NCBI GenBank assembly: GCA_032433765.1
Contig: JAVIAB010000159.1
Span: 59,567,043 to 59,631,042, forward strand
DNA from: Megaustenia siamemsis
Taxonomy: Eukaryota > Mollusca > Gastropoda > Stylommatophora > Ariophantidae
Direction of reading: 5' to 3'
Length of the DNA: 64,000 nt
The position numbers and the translations under genes are program-made. The notes beneath the pieces were generated by a model. It saw only the letters and a program-made list of their open reading frames with translations. It searched no databases and had not been told where the DNA came from. This document shows positions 24,776 to 36,700 of the stretch, one piece after another (position 1 is the first letter of the stretch; the number at the start of each line of letters is the position of its first letter).

Positions 24776-25117
24776 CAGTCATCCCTCACTACTTTGCGGT
24801 TCATTTATCGCGGCCTCAGTGCATAGCTGATTGTTCAAAAATTCAAAATTGAGAAATTGTGGCATATTTATATAACATTTATACATTATTTTATGTATAT
24901 TATTTATACTATTAATATTGTATTTACATGTTTGAAACTTTTTTAATGTTCTAATGATAACGTATGCACTTATATGGTTTCATATACACTTATTGATATT
25001 ATACATACACAAAAAATGTACGTATGTTAAAAATGAGATGGTGACACTACTTCGCGTTTTTTCACTTATCGCGGCCGGTTCTGGTCCATATTAACTGCGA
25101 TAACTGAGGGATTACTG
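24776..25117. mobile_element. MITE of pogo/Tigger or mariner type
   Basis: 342 bp flanked by TA (24774-24775 and 25118-25119). Termini are inverted: cagtcatccctcactacttt at the left, and the complement of the right end reads CAGTAATCCCTCAGTTATCG. A second inverted pair (ttatcgcggcc) lies further in. There is no transposase frame, and the interior is AT-rich. The superfamily is inferred from the TA duplication and terminal sequence. Confidence 0.75.
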
Positions 25118-25231
25118 TATTTATAAAATAAAGTGAAAAGCAAAAGTAAAGGTTTCATGCACTCCTTGCAAGGAGTATGGGTAACATGATTATACTGACC
25201 ATAGTTGTCGATAACCATGGCATATTTTTTA

Positions 25232-25485
25232 GGGAGCCGCTATAGCTCAGTGGTTAGTGAACTCGACTACAAAGGACAAAGAGGTCAACTTTGATCCTGA
25301 TCAACGGCTTCCGTGTTTACCCAGCCTTAAATGGGTACCGGATTTTTTTTCTGGGAAAGTATAGCGGCACAGCGTAATACCGACCACATTACTCCTAAAA
25401 GCATGTGCCGAAGGTCTGTAAAAATATGGTCACTAACACTATGTTCCTTATACGCCACTTGGCGTGACGAGGCTCTTTACCCTTC
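25232..25485 (+). mobile_element. tRNA-derived SINE S1, copy 1
   Basis: Head ggagccgctatagctcagtg gttagtgaac gives an A box (TAGCTCAGTGG); the B box is degenerate here (TTTGATCCTG). The body has ATGGGTACCGGATTTTTTTTC TGGGAA and ends near atacgccacttggcgtgacg. Better-preserved copies are at 37908 (+) and 36000 (-). Confidence 0.85.
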
Positions 25486-25489
25486 TTTT

Positions 25490-25690
25490 AAACGGCATAT
25501 CTTTTAGCAATGTGGCCAATATCACGCCTAGACGCTTTTACTTCTCAGAAATAATCTGGGTACCTATTTAGTGACTCGATGAACTCCGGAGCTTGTCGGT
25601 CCGTAAAACATATCCGCCACTTCTAGGGATCGAACCCGAACACTTCTGACCAGGAAGCGAGCCCGCTAACCACTCAGCCATCAAGACTCC
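25490..25690 (-). mobile_element. tRNA-derived SINE S2, inverted against S1
   Basis: The minus strand starts GGAGTCTTGATGGCTGAGTG G with an A box, then B box GGGTTCGATCCC. The body downstream (GGTACCCAGATTATTTCTGA) is related to the S1 body although the head differs. It forms a loose inverted pair with S1 just upstream of the GPCR. Confidence 0.75.
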
Positions 25691-25775
25691 ACTACTTCTA
25701 ACTATAAATTCAGTAACTTTTGCCATCTAAATTAACACACACACAATACATACACGATCCACAGAGAAGAAAATA

Positions 25776-28700
25776 ATGGATTTCAAAATGAATTTTTTGG
25801 TTTCTTTCCAACTAACAGAGATTTCCAGCCATTCTCCTCGAGTGAATTGTTCTGCAGACATGATGGACGTTCTGTTTCTCCTCTGCAATGCAATCACTGC
25901 ACCGATGTTGTACTACCAGGTCAATACTGGATACATGCTTTCTCAACATCTCAGCGTGACTTTAAACAGAAAGGCGTCAGATTTAATGTTTGCTGTTGTC
26001 AAGGACGGTTTCACAGACGATAACCCTAACGTTAACGTTTCATCTTGGCAGTTCTACCCAAAATATGGATCAGCGTTCCACGGAGACAGGTTTTCGCGGT
26101 TCCAAAGCAGGCAGGAATACAATAGCACCCAAGAAATGATAGATCGGAAAATAAAATTTGTTCAACGTTTATTTTCTGAGATGGGCGGGGTACGGAGAAT
26201 GCGAGCCACGTCGGTGTTATATTTTTGAATGGTTTTAGTTTTTCCGAAGACGAGCGGAGAAAAGTTCCACAATATGTGGAGCAAGTAGAGAGTGGCATTA
26301 AAGTGTATGTTTTTATCATCGGGGGCATGCAGAGTCAACAAATGAAAGATACATTTGATTTTGCTTCCAATACCGTGGATTTTTTTTATACCCATACAAT
26401 CATTATGAACATTTGCGGTCAATGCTTAACTGGATGGTTCCCGCTTGAACATGGCGAGGGAACTGATTCTCTGTCTTGTTATTTTTTGGTAGATAACAAA
26501 GATTATCATTTCGACTGGTTAGGTATTTCTATTTGCTTGTTGTATGGCTCGTTTCCGGCAGCCATTGAAAGCCGAGAAGAGCAGAGGTTCCTTACGTCCA
26601 CAATTCAGACAAAGTTAAAGAGAAAGCGAATCAAGTATACAACTGATACTTATATAGGACTCTATAGAGATCTATTGGACGGAAATGAGAGATTGCATTG
26701 GTCGCTTACGTATCCAATCCACGTTCGTCCCCTGGTAATAAACATTGGTTGCCAGGTAAACCTTCAGGTGGGCGTGGTTATGAGTGTGTCGTGTGGAAGT
26801 TTGTTTATGGCAGCCACGAGAATAACGCAACTAACGTCTCTAGAAACGAGAGTCACTTTGTTGATGGATGGACGGACGTTGAATGTGAGAGTAAGACAAG
26901 ATTTACTTTATGTGAGGTAGTTATTCCTCGTAGATTGGAGGACACGAACTTAATGAGAATAGAACCTGCCAAGGATGAAAGTTTCAATCAAATTTTAAAT
27001 AAAGGAGATTTTATCAAATTTGGAGAGAACATTGTGTCTATCTCCACACACATTGTAAACAAAACTTTTATAAAATTTTTAGGTGCAGCCAAATTTGAAT
27101 TATTTCCGCTGTTTGACTGTGGTGACGATGCTGGAGAATACAGATATATATCCTACATGCTTGTCTGTGATTTTCTCAACGACTGTAGCAACAAGAGGGA
27201 TGAAAGCTCTTGTTTGGCAAAGAAGAAGAAAGTTCTTTTAGAAAGGAAGGATATAGATTGCAAGGAAAGTTGTAAAGGAATTTATTGTTGCAGCGGTGCT
27301 TGTTTGCCTCTAATTAATGATAAAGATGGTAAGGTTGATTGTAATGTCTGTATCAACATTGATAACAGTGATGGCGTTGAAGAAGACGCAGTCCTTGATG
27401 AGTATTTGAAGAGAAACACGAGAAGTGCCTTTATCTGCTACCGCGGTAAATGTGTGTTTAGCTCTGAGTTAACCTCTGATATGAGCGCCTGTGATAGACT
27501 GGACAGACAATTAGACAAGGTTAGAAGAAATACAACAGACTTAACTTGTCGAAACGTTTTGGGTAATAGTTTTTGGGCGCCAGGTTGTGTTTACGTTAAA
27601 GACGGACATGGGACTGTTCTTGACTGTAGACGTATGTCCCATCTAGAAGGATGCAAGGACTTTGTGTGTCCTGAAGGATATGTGAAATGTCCTAACACTT
27701 ACTGTATCGCTCAACATTATGTCCTTGATGGACAAGAAGACTGTCCTAAAGGAGAGGACGAACAGATTAACAATATTGGCCGGTGTACCGGAAACTTTGC
27801 ATGTTGGGATAGTAAAGTGTGTCTCCATCCTGACCTAGTTTGTGACGGACATCCGGACTGTCCACACCGAGACGATGAGATAGACTGTAAGGTGGAGTGT
27901 GCTGAAGGTTTCCGATGTGTGTCAGGGACAGTCACGGTATCCAACTATACATCGGCATTCGAACATTTGATAAATCAGACAAATTACAAGACACGATATT
28001 TGGGCTATTATGGTCTTGATCTGAGATTGAAAAGTTTCAAATTTGCAGCAGATGTAGCAACCATCATGTTCATGAACTGGTCTCACTGTCAGATTACAGA
28101 TTTGTACCAAACGTTAGGAAATAGATTTAATGGCGCCTATTTGTTAGATGTCAGTTATAATGAAATACCGGAGTTTGATAGCGCACAATTAGATACGTAT
28201 ACGTCATACAATTTCCGTCACTTGAACTTTTCTCACAATAGAGACCTTACGATAGTTGACACTCTACATTTTCCGCTACTGGAGACACTCGATCTCTCCC
28301 ATACGGGTCTGACTAAGTTAGAGCAGTTGGCATTACGTGGGTCCCAAAACCTGAAAAACTTAGATTTGAGTTTTACATTGATCTCTAGTTTTGATGCTAA
28401 CTACAGGTTTCCGACAAACTTTTACCCACAGACACTTAACGTGCGTGGACTGCCCATTGAGAATTTTTATGAAGATTTATTTAAAGACTTGCTGTCAGTC
28501 AACATCTGTATACTGACAAGTTTGAATTATGTTGTCCACAAATTAGGGGACCAAACATTCCAGCCCACGTGTGCCACGCCCCTGACGATGCCATTTCTTC
28601 TTGTTTTGATCTGATAGCTGTCAATGTTCAGCGTGTTCTTCTCTGGGTGGTCGCTGTTCTTGCTGTTCTTGGTAACACGACAGTTATTGTTTATCGTGTA

Positions 28701-29523
28701 ATCTGGACAGGTCAGTTCTCAGAACAGGTTACGGGCTGTTTGTAACAAACTTGGGTATATCTGACTTTATTATGGGAGTCTATCTGTTCATTATTGCTGG
28801 AGCGGATTATTACTATCGTGACATTTATGTTCTGTATGACAAGACCTGGAGAGAAAGTATTGTATGTAGACTTGCTGGTTTCCTGGCTACTCTCTCTAGC
28901 GAAACATCAACATTCTTTGTTTTCTTAATCACTTTGGACAGGTTTTTGATCATCAAGTTTCCATTTGGTCAAGTCAAATTGTCTGAAATAAGTAAAATTA
29001 TTGCCCTACTTGTGTCTTGGGTTGTTAGTTTCATTCTAGCACTAACTCCGATTATGTTGAAATTTGAAATAAATTCTTCTAATGCTATGTGTCTAGGTTT
29101 ACCTTTGACAACTAAACAACTCCTAGGCTGGAGTTCTCATTTGGCGTGTTTATTGTCTTGAACTTTATCGTAAGTCTTGTCATCGCTTGCGGTCAGAGAG
29201 CCATCTTTGGGGCCATGTCAGAGAACAGGTACACAGGAGCAGCATCCAACACATCATTACGGAAGGCTGTAAACATTATAGTGGCCAAACAGTTGTCTCT
29301 GGTAGCTCTGTCCAATTTTCTCTGTTGGTTTCCTATAGGATTCATGGGTTTATTGTCTCTTGTCGGACGTGAGATCAGCAATGATGTTTACGCGTGGACA
29401 ACGGTTATCGTTCTTCCCATAAACTCTGCAGCAAACCCACTTCTCTACACGATCCCTGTCCTATTGGACAAGTGGGAGAAGTTTAAGTTCCGTGAGAGAC
29501 CACTTCAGAAAAATGCAACCTAA
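25776..29523 (+). pseudogene. GRL101-like LRR/LDLa GPCR with vWA-like and C-type lectin domains, five frameshifts
   Basis: Probable cell-surface receptor related to the snail receptor GRL101 and to relaxin-type LGRs. Domains in order: vWA-like region (about 25850-26340, low confidence); C-type lectin domain (26395-26925, with WLPGKP and WTDVEC); LDL-receptor class A repeats (best at 27783-27893, CDGHPDCPHRDDEIDC; others at 27110, 27235 and 27655); leucine-rich repeats (28060-28560, LETLDLSHTGLTKL); seven-helix domain (28600-29490, LDRF after helix 3, NPLLY in helix 7). Reading segments: 25776-26190, 26190-26698, 26699-28575, 28572-28716, 28719-29131 and 29131-29523. Each step is one base lost; no other stop occurs. 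It is either a young pseudogene or an intact gene with assembly indels. No signal peptide is visible. A polypyrimidine tract and ...ctaacag at 25818 suggest a 3' splice site, so the first exon may lie elsewhere. Confidence 0.85.
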
Positions 29524-29587
29524 GAATTGTATGAAAAAATATTTCGAAAACTAAAAATACATGAATGTTCTTTTTAGCTGCTAATGA

Positions 29588-29593
29588 AATAAA
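29588..29593 (+). promoter_or_regulatory. Polyadenylation signal of the GPCR
   Basis: AATAAA 65 bases after the GPCR stop codon, at normal spacing for a short 3' UTR. This supports past or present expression of the locus. Confidence 0.5.
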
Positions 29594-29644
29594 AGCCGAA
29601 CTTATTGCAGACGTAAAGGCTGTATTATTCAGTCACTGGTGATG

Positions 29645-29885
29645 TCTATCTATCTATTGTCCTTTTGAGCCGAAGACGCACATAGGACAGAACCACAATC
29701 TCAAAAACAGAAACCTTGCGTGCCAAAATGGCACATATTGCAGAGATCACTGCTTCTAAAATCTATGGCTGTTTCCATAACAATAATTTTTTTACAATGA
29801 CAGCTTGTCAAGCCATCGATCACTCTCCTTAGTCGCCTCTTACGACATGCCTGTAAGGTCACAGTGTCACTATTCTTTACTACCC
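29645..29885 (-). mobile_element. Element J, copy 2
   Basis: Inverse copy of 9335-9575: (CTAT)n, tgtccttttgagccgaagac, ending near gtcacagtgtcac. Roughly 90% similar to copy 1 by eye. Confidence 0.75.
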
Positions 29886-30084
29886 TCATAATAAGGCCCC
29901 GGTAACACACAGGAACCTGGTGATTTGGCAGTCTCCAAAATCGAGGATGTCGCGAAAATCTATCGTTGTTTTATTTTTTGGTTAAAATTTACTGTTGTCA
30001 GTTTCTATAAATTGTCTTGTTTATAGCACAGACCAATAATCTTCGTACACAAATATATGTATTTACATCTTTCACATTATAATT

Positions 30085-30372
30085 GTAAATTCTATTATAG
30101 ATTCATAGAGCCAGTTTTAACATATAGATATGAATCATGTACAATAGGACATTTTTCGGGCACATCATGAGAAGAGGAAAGTTGGAATACTTGGTTACAA
30201 CTGGCAAAATAAAAGGAAAGAGAGATCACGGACGACAAAGAGAGAAAATACTGGATAGCCTGGTGTCATGGCATGGAAAACAATCAACAACAGAACTGAT
30301 ACGATGCACTGTAGATAGAAGATTGTGGAGGGACTTGATCATCTACGCCAACCGGTATGGCACATGATGATG
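30085..30372 (+). mobile_element. Family B LINE 3' fragment
   Basis: Encodes [20 protein letters not shown] then [15 protein letters not shown], ending atggcacatgatgatga. The frame stays open for 76 residues. Confidence 0.85.
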
Positions 30373-30775
30373 ACAATAGAACAACAGGCACGAAAATCAC
30401 TGGTGGCTGTAGAAATGTGGTTTTACAGAAGAGTATTAAGAATCCAATGGACAGCTAAGAAGAAAAATAAAAACGTTCTGAAAGAGGCCAAAGCAAAAAG
30501 AGAGCTAATTTCCAATATTATGAAGAAACAATCATCATTTTTTGGCCATGTAATGAGAAGGCAACAGCTGGAATATATTGTAACAACTGGGAAAAATGAG
30601 GGACGAAGAGACACAGGGAAGCACAGAGAAAAGATACCAGACAGCTTAAGAGAATGGCTTGGCAGAAGGTCAACAACAGAAATAATAAATAACTGTCAAG
30701 ATTGAAAGTTGTGGAGAGACATGATCACCTGCGCCAGCAGGCCCGGTACTTGATGATGATGATGATGATGATTAT
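30373..30775 (+). mobile_element. Family A LINE 3' fragment
   Basis: Encodes EMWFYRRVLRIQWTAKKK then [19 protein letters not shown] and [17 protein letters not shown], followed by the terminus and (GAT)n. It abuts the family B fragment in the same orientation. Confidence 0.88.
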
Positions 30776-31159
30776 ATAACTCCAGGTGAAGGAATGGTTA
30801 GTCTCGAGCCAAGACACCAGTCTCGAGACAGAGAGAAATGGTAGAAAAAAAGAAATGGTAGACTAATAAATAGTAGAGGGTTTGGCCACTATTTGTCAGA
30901 AATAAACACACATCTACATTGACAATTCAACCAAGTCTATCTAACAAAGAAAACAACATGTGGTAATCAAAGGAAGTAATTATGAGGCTTCTTCTAGATA
31001 TCAAATATGGTGAATATTTATACAGAATCATTACTTTACTGTGTATTTCTCTGAGCATAAAACATTTATCCCTTACCGACCTGCTGAGTCAGTTGTAAGT
31101 TATGGGCTTAACTAAAGAAAAACATGTTGGTGGTTTAGCCCAACTGATTTTTCCCCAAC

Positions 31160-31236
31160 CACAAAAGACCACAAATTGTATCTCCCCTCGACGCTGAAAG
31201 GCAGGTGAGGAAGGAAAGAAGAAGAAGAAGTTACTT
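31160..31236 (+). mobile_element. Family C LINE 3' terminus
   Basis: accacaaattgtatctcccc through (GAA)n matches the end of the family C copy at 53.13-53.19 kb. Before it (30776-31160) there is only a short stretch (30795-30850) related to the SINE at 51.18 kb. Confidence 0.6.
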
Positions 31237-31389
31237 TACTTTTAAAATATTCAGAATGAGTTATGACGACGAGTAGCATGATGATGGTAGTGATGACAGT
31301 GACCAGGGCATTAATCTGGTTAGAGTCACAAGATTATACCCATGCCTGTATACTGAGTGATTCAATGAGCATGATGAGAAAAGTGGAGG

Positions 31390-31832
31390 GGGATCTGTAT
31401 GCATGCAATGGGTAGTGTCATTGCAGAAGTTAAAATATATAAGGTCACCTTTGTCTATTTCCCTGGACATGCGGGAGTACAGGAAATGAAAGAGAAGACA
31501 GGTTGGCTAGCTGTGCTATCATTGAGGATGGTCAACCAATGGATCAGATGGACATCATCAATGCCATCCAGGATGTGGGATGGACACAGGACTTTGACAA
31601 CCATGAATCCACGTAAGTCCTTATGAAGAAAAAGATGGGAGTTAAGATGGGCGCAGCCAGAAACGAGAAACTTAGTGGGCGTGTAAGAAGATTTATCATC
31701 CAACACAGAACTGGAGTCGTCAGTCGCTGGACACTGCAGGACTCACTGAGGAGGGGATCTGAGTACCTATGGACATGTTTGGAGTGCAATGATGATGACC
31801 TGCTAATAACTCAATTCAACAATACTCGGTCC
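31390..31832 (+). mobile_element. LINE C-terminal fragment with RNase H remnant
   Basis: A +1/-1 shifted reading gives YFPGHAGVQ, NERE/DRLAS, then VRRFIIQHRTGVVSRWTLQD and RGSEYLWTCLECNDDD. This RNase H plus Cys-containing tail is typical of CR1/I-type LINEs in molluscs. At least two frameshifts. Confidence 0.7.
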
Positions 31833-32160
31833 GAGTCGATGTGTTGGTTTTGGTCCTGTAATACTCATCATAAGTAGAGCTAATGTGTTGGTTTTGGTAC
31901 TGTAATACCATCATAAGTAGAGCTGATGTGTTGGTTCTGGTCCTGTAATACCATCATAAGTAGAGCTGATGTGTTGGTTCTGGTCCTGTAATACCATCAT
32001 AAGTAGAGCTGATGTGTTGGTTCTGGTCCTGTAATACCATCATAAGTAGAGCTGATGTGTTGGTTCTGGTCCTGTAATACCATCATAAGTAGAGCTAATG
32101 TGTTGGTTCTGGTCCTGTAATACCATCATAAGTAGAGCTGGTGTGTTGGTTTTGGTCCGG
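31833..32160 (+). repeat. 43-bp minisatellite
   Basis: Seven to eight copies of agagctgatgtgttggttct, ggtcctgtaataccatcata, agt. It begins directly after the RNase H-type LINE fragment; the first unit (31826-31875) is the most diverged. Confidence 0.93.
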
Positions 32161-32399
32161 AAAGTGTTTTAATCAATCAAAAAGCTAAAATATTTTTTTA
32201 TGCCCTGATGATGGGGCCCACTTCTGATGATTAGATTACCCCCTACTGCAAAACTCTAGAGTTTTCTATCACATCTTAAATAAAATAACAAAAAGCACAA
32301 AGAAATTATTTTCATTTTAATTTAAATATAATTGTTAATTCCTTTAATTTCTATTTATTTCCAGACATAAGTTTGTAATAATCTTAACTGATGAGGTGT

Positions 32400-32592
32400 A
32401 AAAAGAAAATTTTTTTTGACAGACAATTTTACCTATTTTATTTTTCATTATTAATAGGTTTTAAAAACAAGATTAGTAAAATTTTCTGTCAATTATTTTG
32501 ACAGACAATTTTACATATTTAATTTTTCATTATTAATGAATTTGAAAAACAAAATTAATAAAATTGTCTCTCATTTAATTGACAGACCAAAA
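32400..32592. repeat. Two copies of a ~90-bp AT-rich unit with inverted ends
   Basis: gacagacaattttac occurs at about 32420 and 32510. Each is followed some 70 bases later by a near inverse (gtaaaattttctgtc; taaaattgtctctc). Could be a decayed small MITE in tandem. The rest of 32165-32680 shows nothing recognisable. Confidence 0.55.
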
Positions 32593-32679
32593 AAAAAATC
32601 ACCCTTTTTTTATTTGTAAAATCATCAAGGAAATCTGGCCAAGCAAAGACCGATCTTTAAGGAATTGTTTTAAAAAACA

Positions 32680-32830
32680 AGAATGAGAGATCGAGATAGG
32701 CAGAGAAAGAGATGGTGAGATAACATTAAAGACTAAGGAGACAGGCCTTATCTTTGGACAGGCTTTATCTTTGCCAAGTCCCTAGGAATGACTGAAGATA
32801 GTCTAAGTCAATCAGTGGTGCGGAACCAGT
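32680..32830 (+). mobile_element. LINE C-terminal fragment
   Basis: Encodes RQRKRW-DNIKD and FAKSLGMTEDS in shifted frames, the usual C-terminal signature of invertebrate LINEs. Family not matched to others here. Confidence 0.5.
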
Positions 32831-33045
32831 GGTGTTCAGAAGAGAACAGCTGGAATATATTATAACAACTGGGAAAATTGAGGGACAAAGAGATAGAGGG
32901 AAGCAAAGAGAAAAGATACCAGTCAGCTTAAGAGAATGGCTTGGCATGAGGTCAACAAAAAAATTATAAATAAATGTCGTGATCGAAAGTTGTGGAGAGA
33001 CATGATCACCTACGCCATCATGCCTGGTACTTGATGATGATGAAT
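32831..33045 (+). mobile_element. Family A LINE 3' end
   Basis: agaacagctggaatatatta through gtacttgatgatgatga, matching family A. Confidence 0.8.
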
Positions 33046-33300
33046 GGTCAAACAAGAGAAATTAGATTTTTGGGGCATCTTGAAAGACACAGCACTGTAG
33101 TGAAAGTAATCGTAGAAGGGAAAATACAAGGTAAAAGAGGCAGAGGCAGATCAAAACTAACTTGGGTGAGTAACATCAGAAGATGAACAAGTCAACCTAT
33201 GACAACCTACACCATCAAAGCAAGAGACAGAGTTGAATGGTGCTCCATGGTAGCCAATCTTCGATGCAGAGATGGCACTCAATGATGATGATAATGAATG
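33046..33300 (+). mobile_element. Family F LINE 3' end
   Basis: Encodes IRFLGHLERHSTVVKVIVEG and KRGRGRSKLTW, ending at the terminus gatggcactcaatgatgatg. Confidence 0.85.
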
Positions 33301-33585
33301 GTCTGAAGTGCAATGGAGAGGATTTGTAACACGATGTTTTAAATAACACTACGCAACAAGTTTTTTAAAAACGTTTAAACAATTCTGACAACAAACACCT
33401 TCTACCCAGCAGGGTGGTCAAGGAGACCACAGACAAGAGAAGTAATACCACACAAATTTGTGCTGAAAATGAATGGACATAACCTTAAGGTACAAAACAC
33501 AGTGCAATGCAACCCACTTTTAAGCAAGGGATGTAAAGAAGAAAAATCAAAACATTTGAATTTAACAAAATGGCTGCTAAGGTTT

Positions 33586-33786
33586 TCACTTAAAATTCTT
33601 GGGCAGTGGTTTACAAATAAGACTCTCCAAACACTCAAAGACTGTATGGGGGTCTTGGTCAGCATTGATGTGCTGCCCTTCTGTGTAGAAATCTGTGAGT
33701 TCCTCGATGTAAGCCATGAACTGGGAAAGCTGTTTGCGGACGATTTCCTCAGAGTCGCCAGGATGCTTCCATAGACGGTCTTTGAC
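33586..33786 (-). CDS. AK8: AK8 exon 11 (residues 414-479 and stop)
   Basis: Acceptor TTGATGAACAG. Encodes [20 protein letters not shown] through [16 protein letters not shown] and KPLPKNFK, then TGA at 33588-33586. No AATAAA was found in the 280 bases downstream. Confidence 0.95.
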   Translation of the reverse strand, partial: VKDRLWKHPGDSEEIVRKQLSQFMAYIEELTDFYTEGQHINADQDPHTVFECLESLICKPLPKNFK

Positions 33787-36700
33787 CTGTTCATCAAAAA
33801 ACAAGATCAAGCATATAATTAACCTAATTTCTTTGCAGACTAGCATCAAATTCTCTGTGCATGATCCTTGAAATGTGAGGAAGCATTTTCTTTATTTATT
33901 TCTTCCTCACCACTTATCATCTACCAATTTTTCAACAGCAGGAATTAGCCTCCTCAAATGAGGTCGAGGGAGGTGTGCGTGGCCGTGCGGCTAAAACCAC
34001 TGTTCAGCTAGCTGCAAAGCCGGTGTACGGTGTTCAAAGCCCACGGTAGACAGAAAGGATTTTTTCTATTGGGGGTGAAATAAAATTCCTGAGTCTCACA
34101 CGTCGTGGCGACTGCTTGACCAAGCGGCCTCTGGTTCTATCGTTGCCCCCGACATACACTAGCAATGGTACTATGTGTCGTAAAGATAGTTGTTTTTTTT
34201 AATGAGGTTGAGATGCTTGAACAGAACTGAGACAAATGGCAAGATTTGATAAAAGATCTCTGCAAGGAAAGAGACTGCTAGAAAAAAAATTAATAAAAAA
34301 AAAGAAAGAGTATCTAGGTCTATGCCCTATGGTCTGACCACGGCTCAAAGGGTCAATAGATAGATAGATAGAATCTTTCAACTTATCTTTCTACATCCAT
34401 TGATATAAAAGAGGAGTAAGGCAGGGATGTATTTTATCACCAAGCTTGTTCAATCTATACACTGAGCAAATCTTTAAAAACATCACAGAGATGCCAGGTC
34501 TAAACATTAATGGGAAGATAATCAATAACCTAAGATATGCTGGTGATACTGTTCTACTAGCAGAAAATCCTAAAGATCTACAACAATTACTTAATGAAAT
34601 AAACATGACAAGCAACAAATATGGATTAGATATAAAAATTAAAAACTAAAATTAAAGACTAAAACCATGATCATAAACAAAGATAATACTCAACACCTAC
34701 AAGTGGATATCAAGTTGATGGAATAGACCTAGAGACAGTTCAGAGCTACAACGGCCTTGGACATACTATAACCAGTGATGGAAAATGTAAAACTGAAATA
34801 AACAAAAGAATAGGTAAGGCAAAAAGTAATTTGAATGCCATGAAAAATATACTAACACCAAGGCTAAACTAAGAATCGCCAATTGTTATATCTTCTCAAC
34901 ATTCCTGTATGGTGCAGAAACATGGACATTATAAATGAAAATAGGACAGAAAATTGAAGCCTTTGAAATGTGGATTTATAGAAGAATAGGAAAAATTGGA
35001 TGAAAAGAAAAGAAAATAAACAATGAAGTCTTAAAACAATTAAAAATGAAAAGAGAACTACTAAACACAATTCAAACAAGACAGTAAATTAGATTTTTGG
35101 GATATATTGAAAGACACAGCAGCCTATCAAAAGGCAGACCAAGACTAACATGGGCACATCCTCTAATGTCTTTTCTCCTAATCTCATTCCTTCCCAAATT
35201 ATTTTTTTTCCCAGTCTCCTATTATCCACTAATCTCCTCATGAAAATCAAATCTCACCCCTAACATCTAATCTTCCTCAAGTAAAACTCTCAGTCTCACA
35301 GCTTTCCTCACCTGCTGGCTGCGAGGGGGGTTGTACAGCATGTGGTACCTCTCCCCTGTGATGGGATCCAGAACCCTCACAGTCAACCTCTCAATCACTG
35401 AATCATTGGGGATGTCCATAAAGAAAACTCTAGAAAGCGCAAGAGAGGTCATGGTTAGTTACAATAACTAATGACATTATGCATATCATCATCATCAAGT
35501 ACCGGGCCTGCTGGCGTAGGTGATCATGTCTCTCCACAACTTTCGATCTCGACAGTTATTTATCATTTCTGTTGTTGACCTTCTGCAAAGCCATTCTCTT
35601 AAGCTGTCTGATATCTTTTCTCTTTGCTTGCTTCCTTCTATCTCTTCATCCCTCAATTTTTCTAGTTGTTACAATATATTCAGTTGTTCTCTTCTCATTA
35701 CATGGCCAAAAAATGATGATTGTTTCTTCCTAATATATTGGAAATTAGCTCTCTTTTTGCTTTGACCTCTTTCAGAACATTTTCATTACACTTCTTAGCT
35801 ATACATGGTATTTTCAACATTCTTCTGTAAAACCACATTTCTACAGACTTCAGTGATTTTCTTGTCTGTTGTCCTATTGTCCATGATTCACATCCATATG
35901 TTAAGACTGGCTCTACATAACATTTAAGAACTCTTTTTTTTTTTGTTTCTATTATGCAAATATATGGCCCTTTTCTTGATGTCAAACGGTTTAGTGGAGT
36001 AAAAGTAAAAGTAAAGTACCCCCATCACGTCAAGTGGCGTATAGAGAATATGGTGTTAGTGACCATAAATTTTACAGACCTTCGGCACATGATTTTAGGG
36101 TAATGTGGTCAGTATTACGCCCGTGCTGCTTCACTTTCCCAGAAAAAAATCCGGTACCCATTAAAGGCTGGGTGAACCTGGAAGCCGTCGGTTGGGATCG
36201 AACCCTACCCCTTGTCCTTTGTATTCCAGTTCACTAACCACTGAGCTATCGCGGCTCCTGGTTTAGTGGAGGCTATTGTGTATTTTTTTTTTAGGTTTTG
36301 TTTTTGTTGAATAGCTTCTCTCATGGCTGATTCTACCAATGTTTGACAAACACACACGGCCACAGAATGAACAAGTCAGGTTCACTGATCCACAGGGTTT
36401 TCCATCTTTTTTCATGGGTCTTTTCTCTTCCACGTTTTGACATAAATACAACCACAAATGATGTTATGCCATTCCTTATACAGGCTCGCCATGATGTGCA
36501 ATCTCCTGCCAGATGTTCCCAGTCATTTTCACAGATGCAGAAATTATTCAGAGATCTTCTTCTTTCCTTCCTTTCAGCGTCGAGGGGAGATATAATTTAC
36601 GGTCTTTTGCTCTTCTGTTCGCCTCTGCTGCTGTTATGTTTCCTAGAGCTTCTGATATTCCATCGATTCATCTTTTTCGTGGTCGACCCTTGGGTCTGGT

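Noticed and set aside
25490..25690. True tRNA gene
   Set aside because: A and B boxes are present, but the cloverleaf arms do not pair well and the SINE body follows directly.
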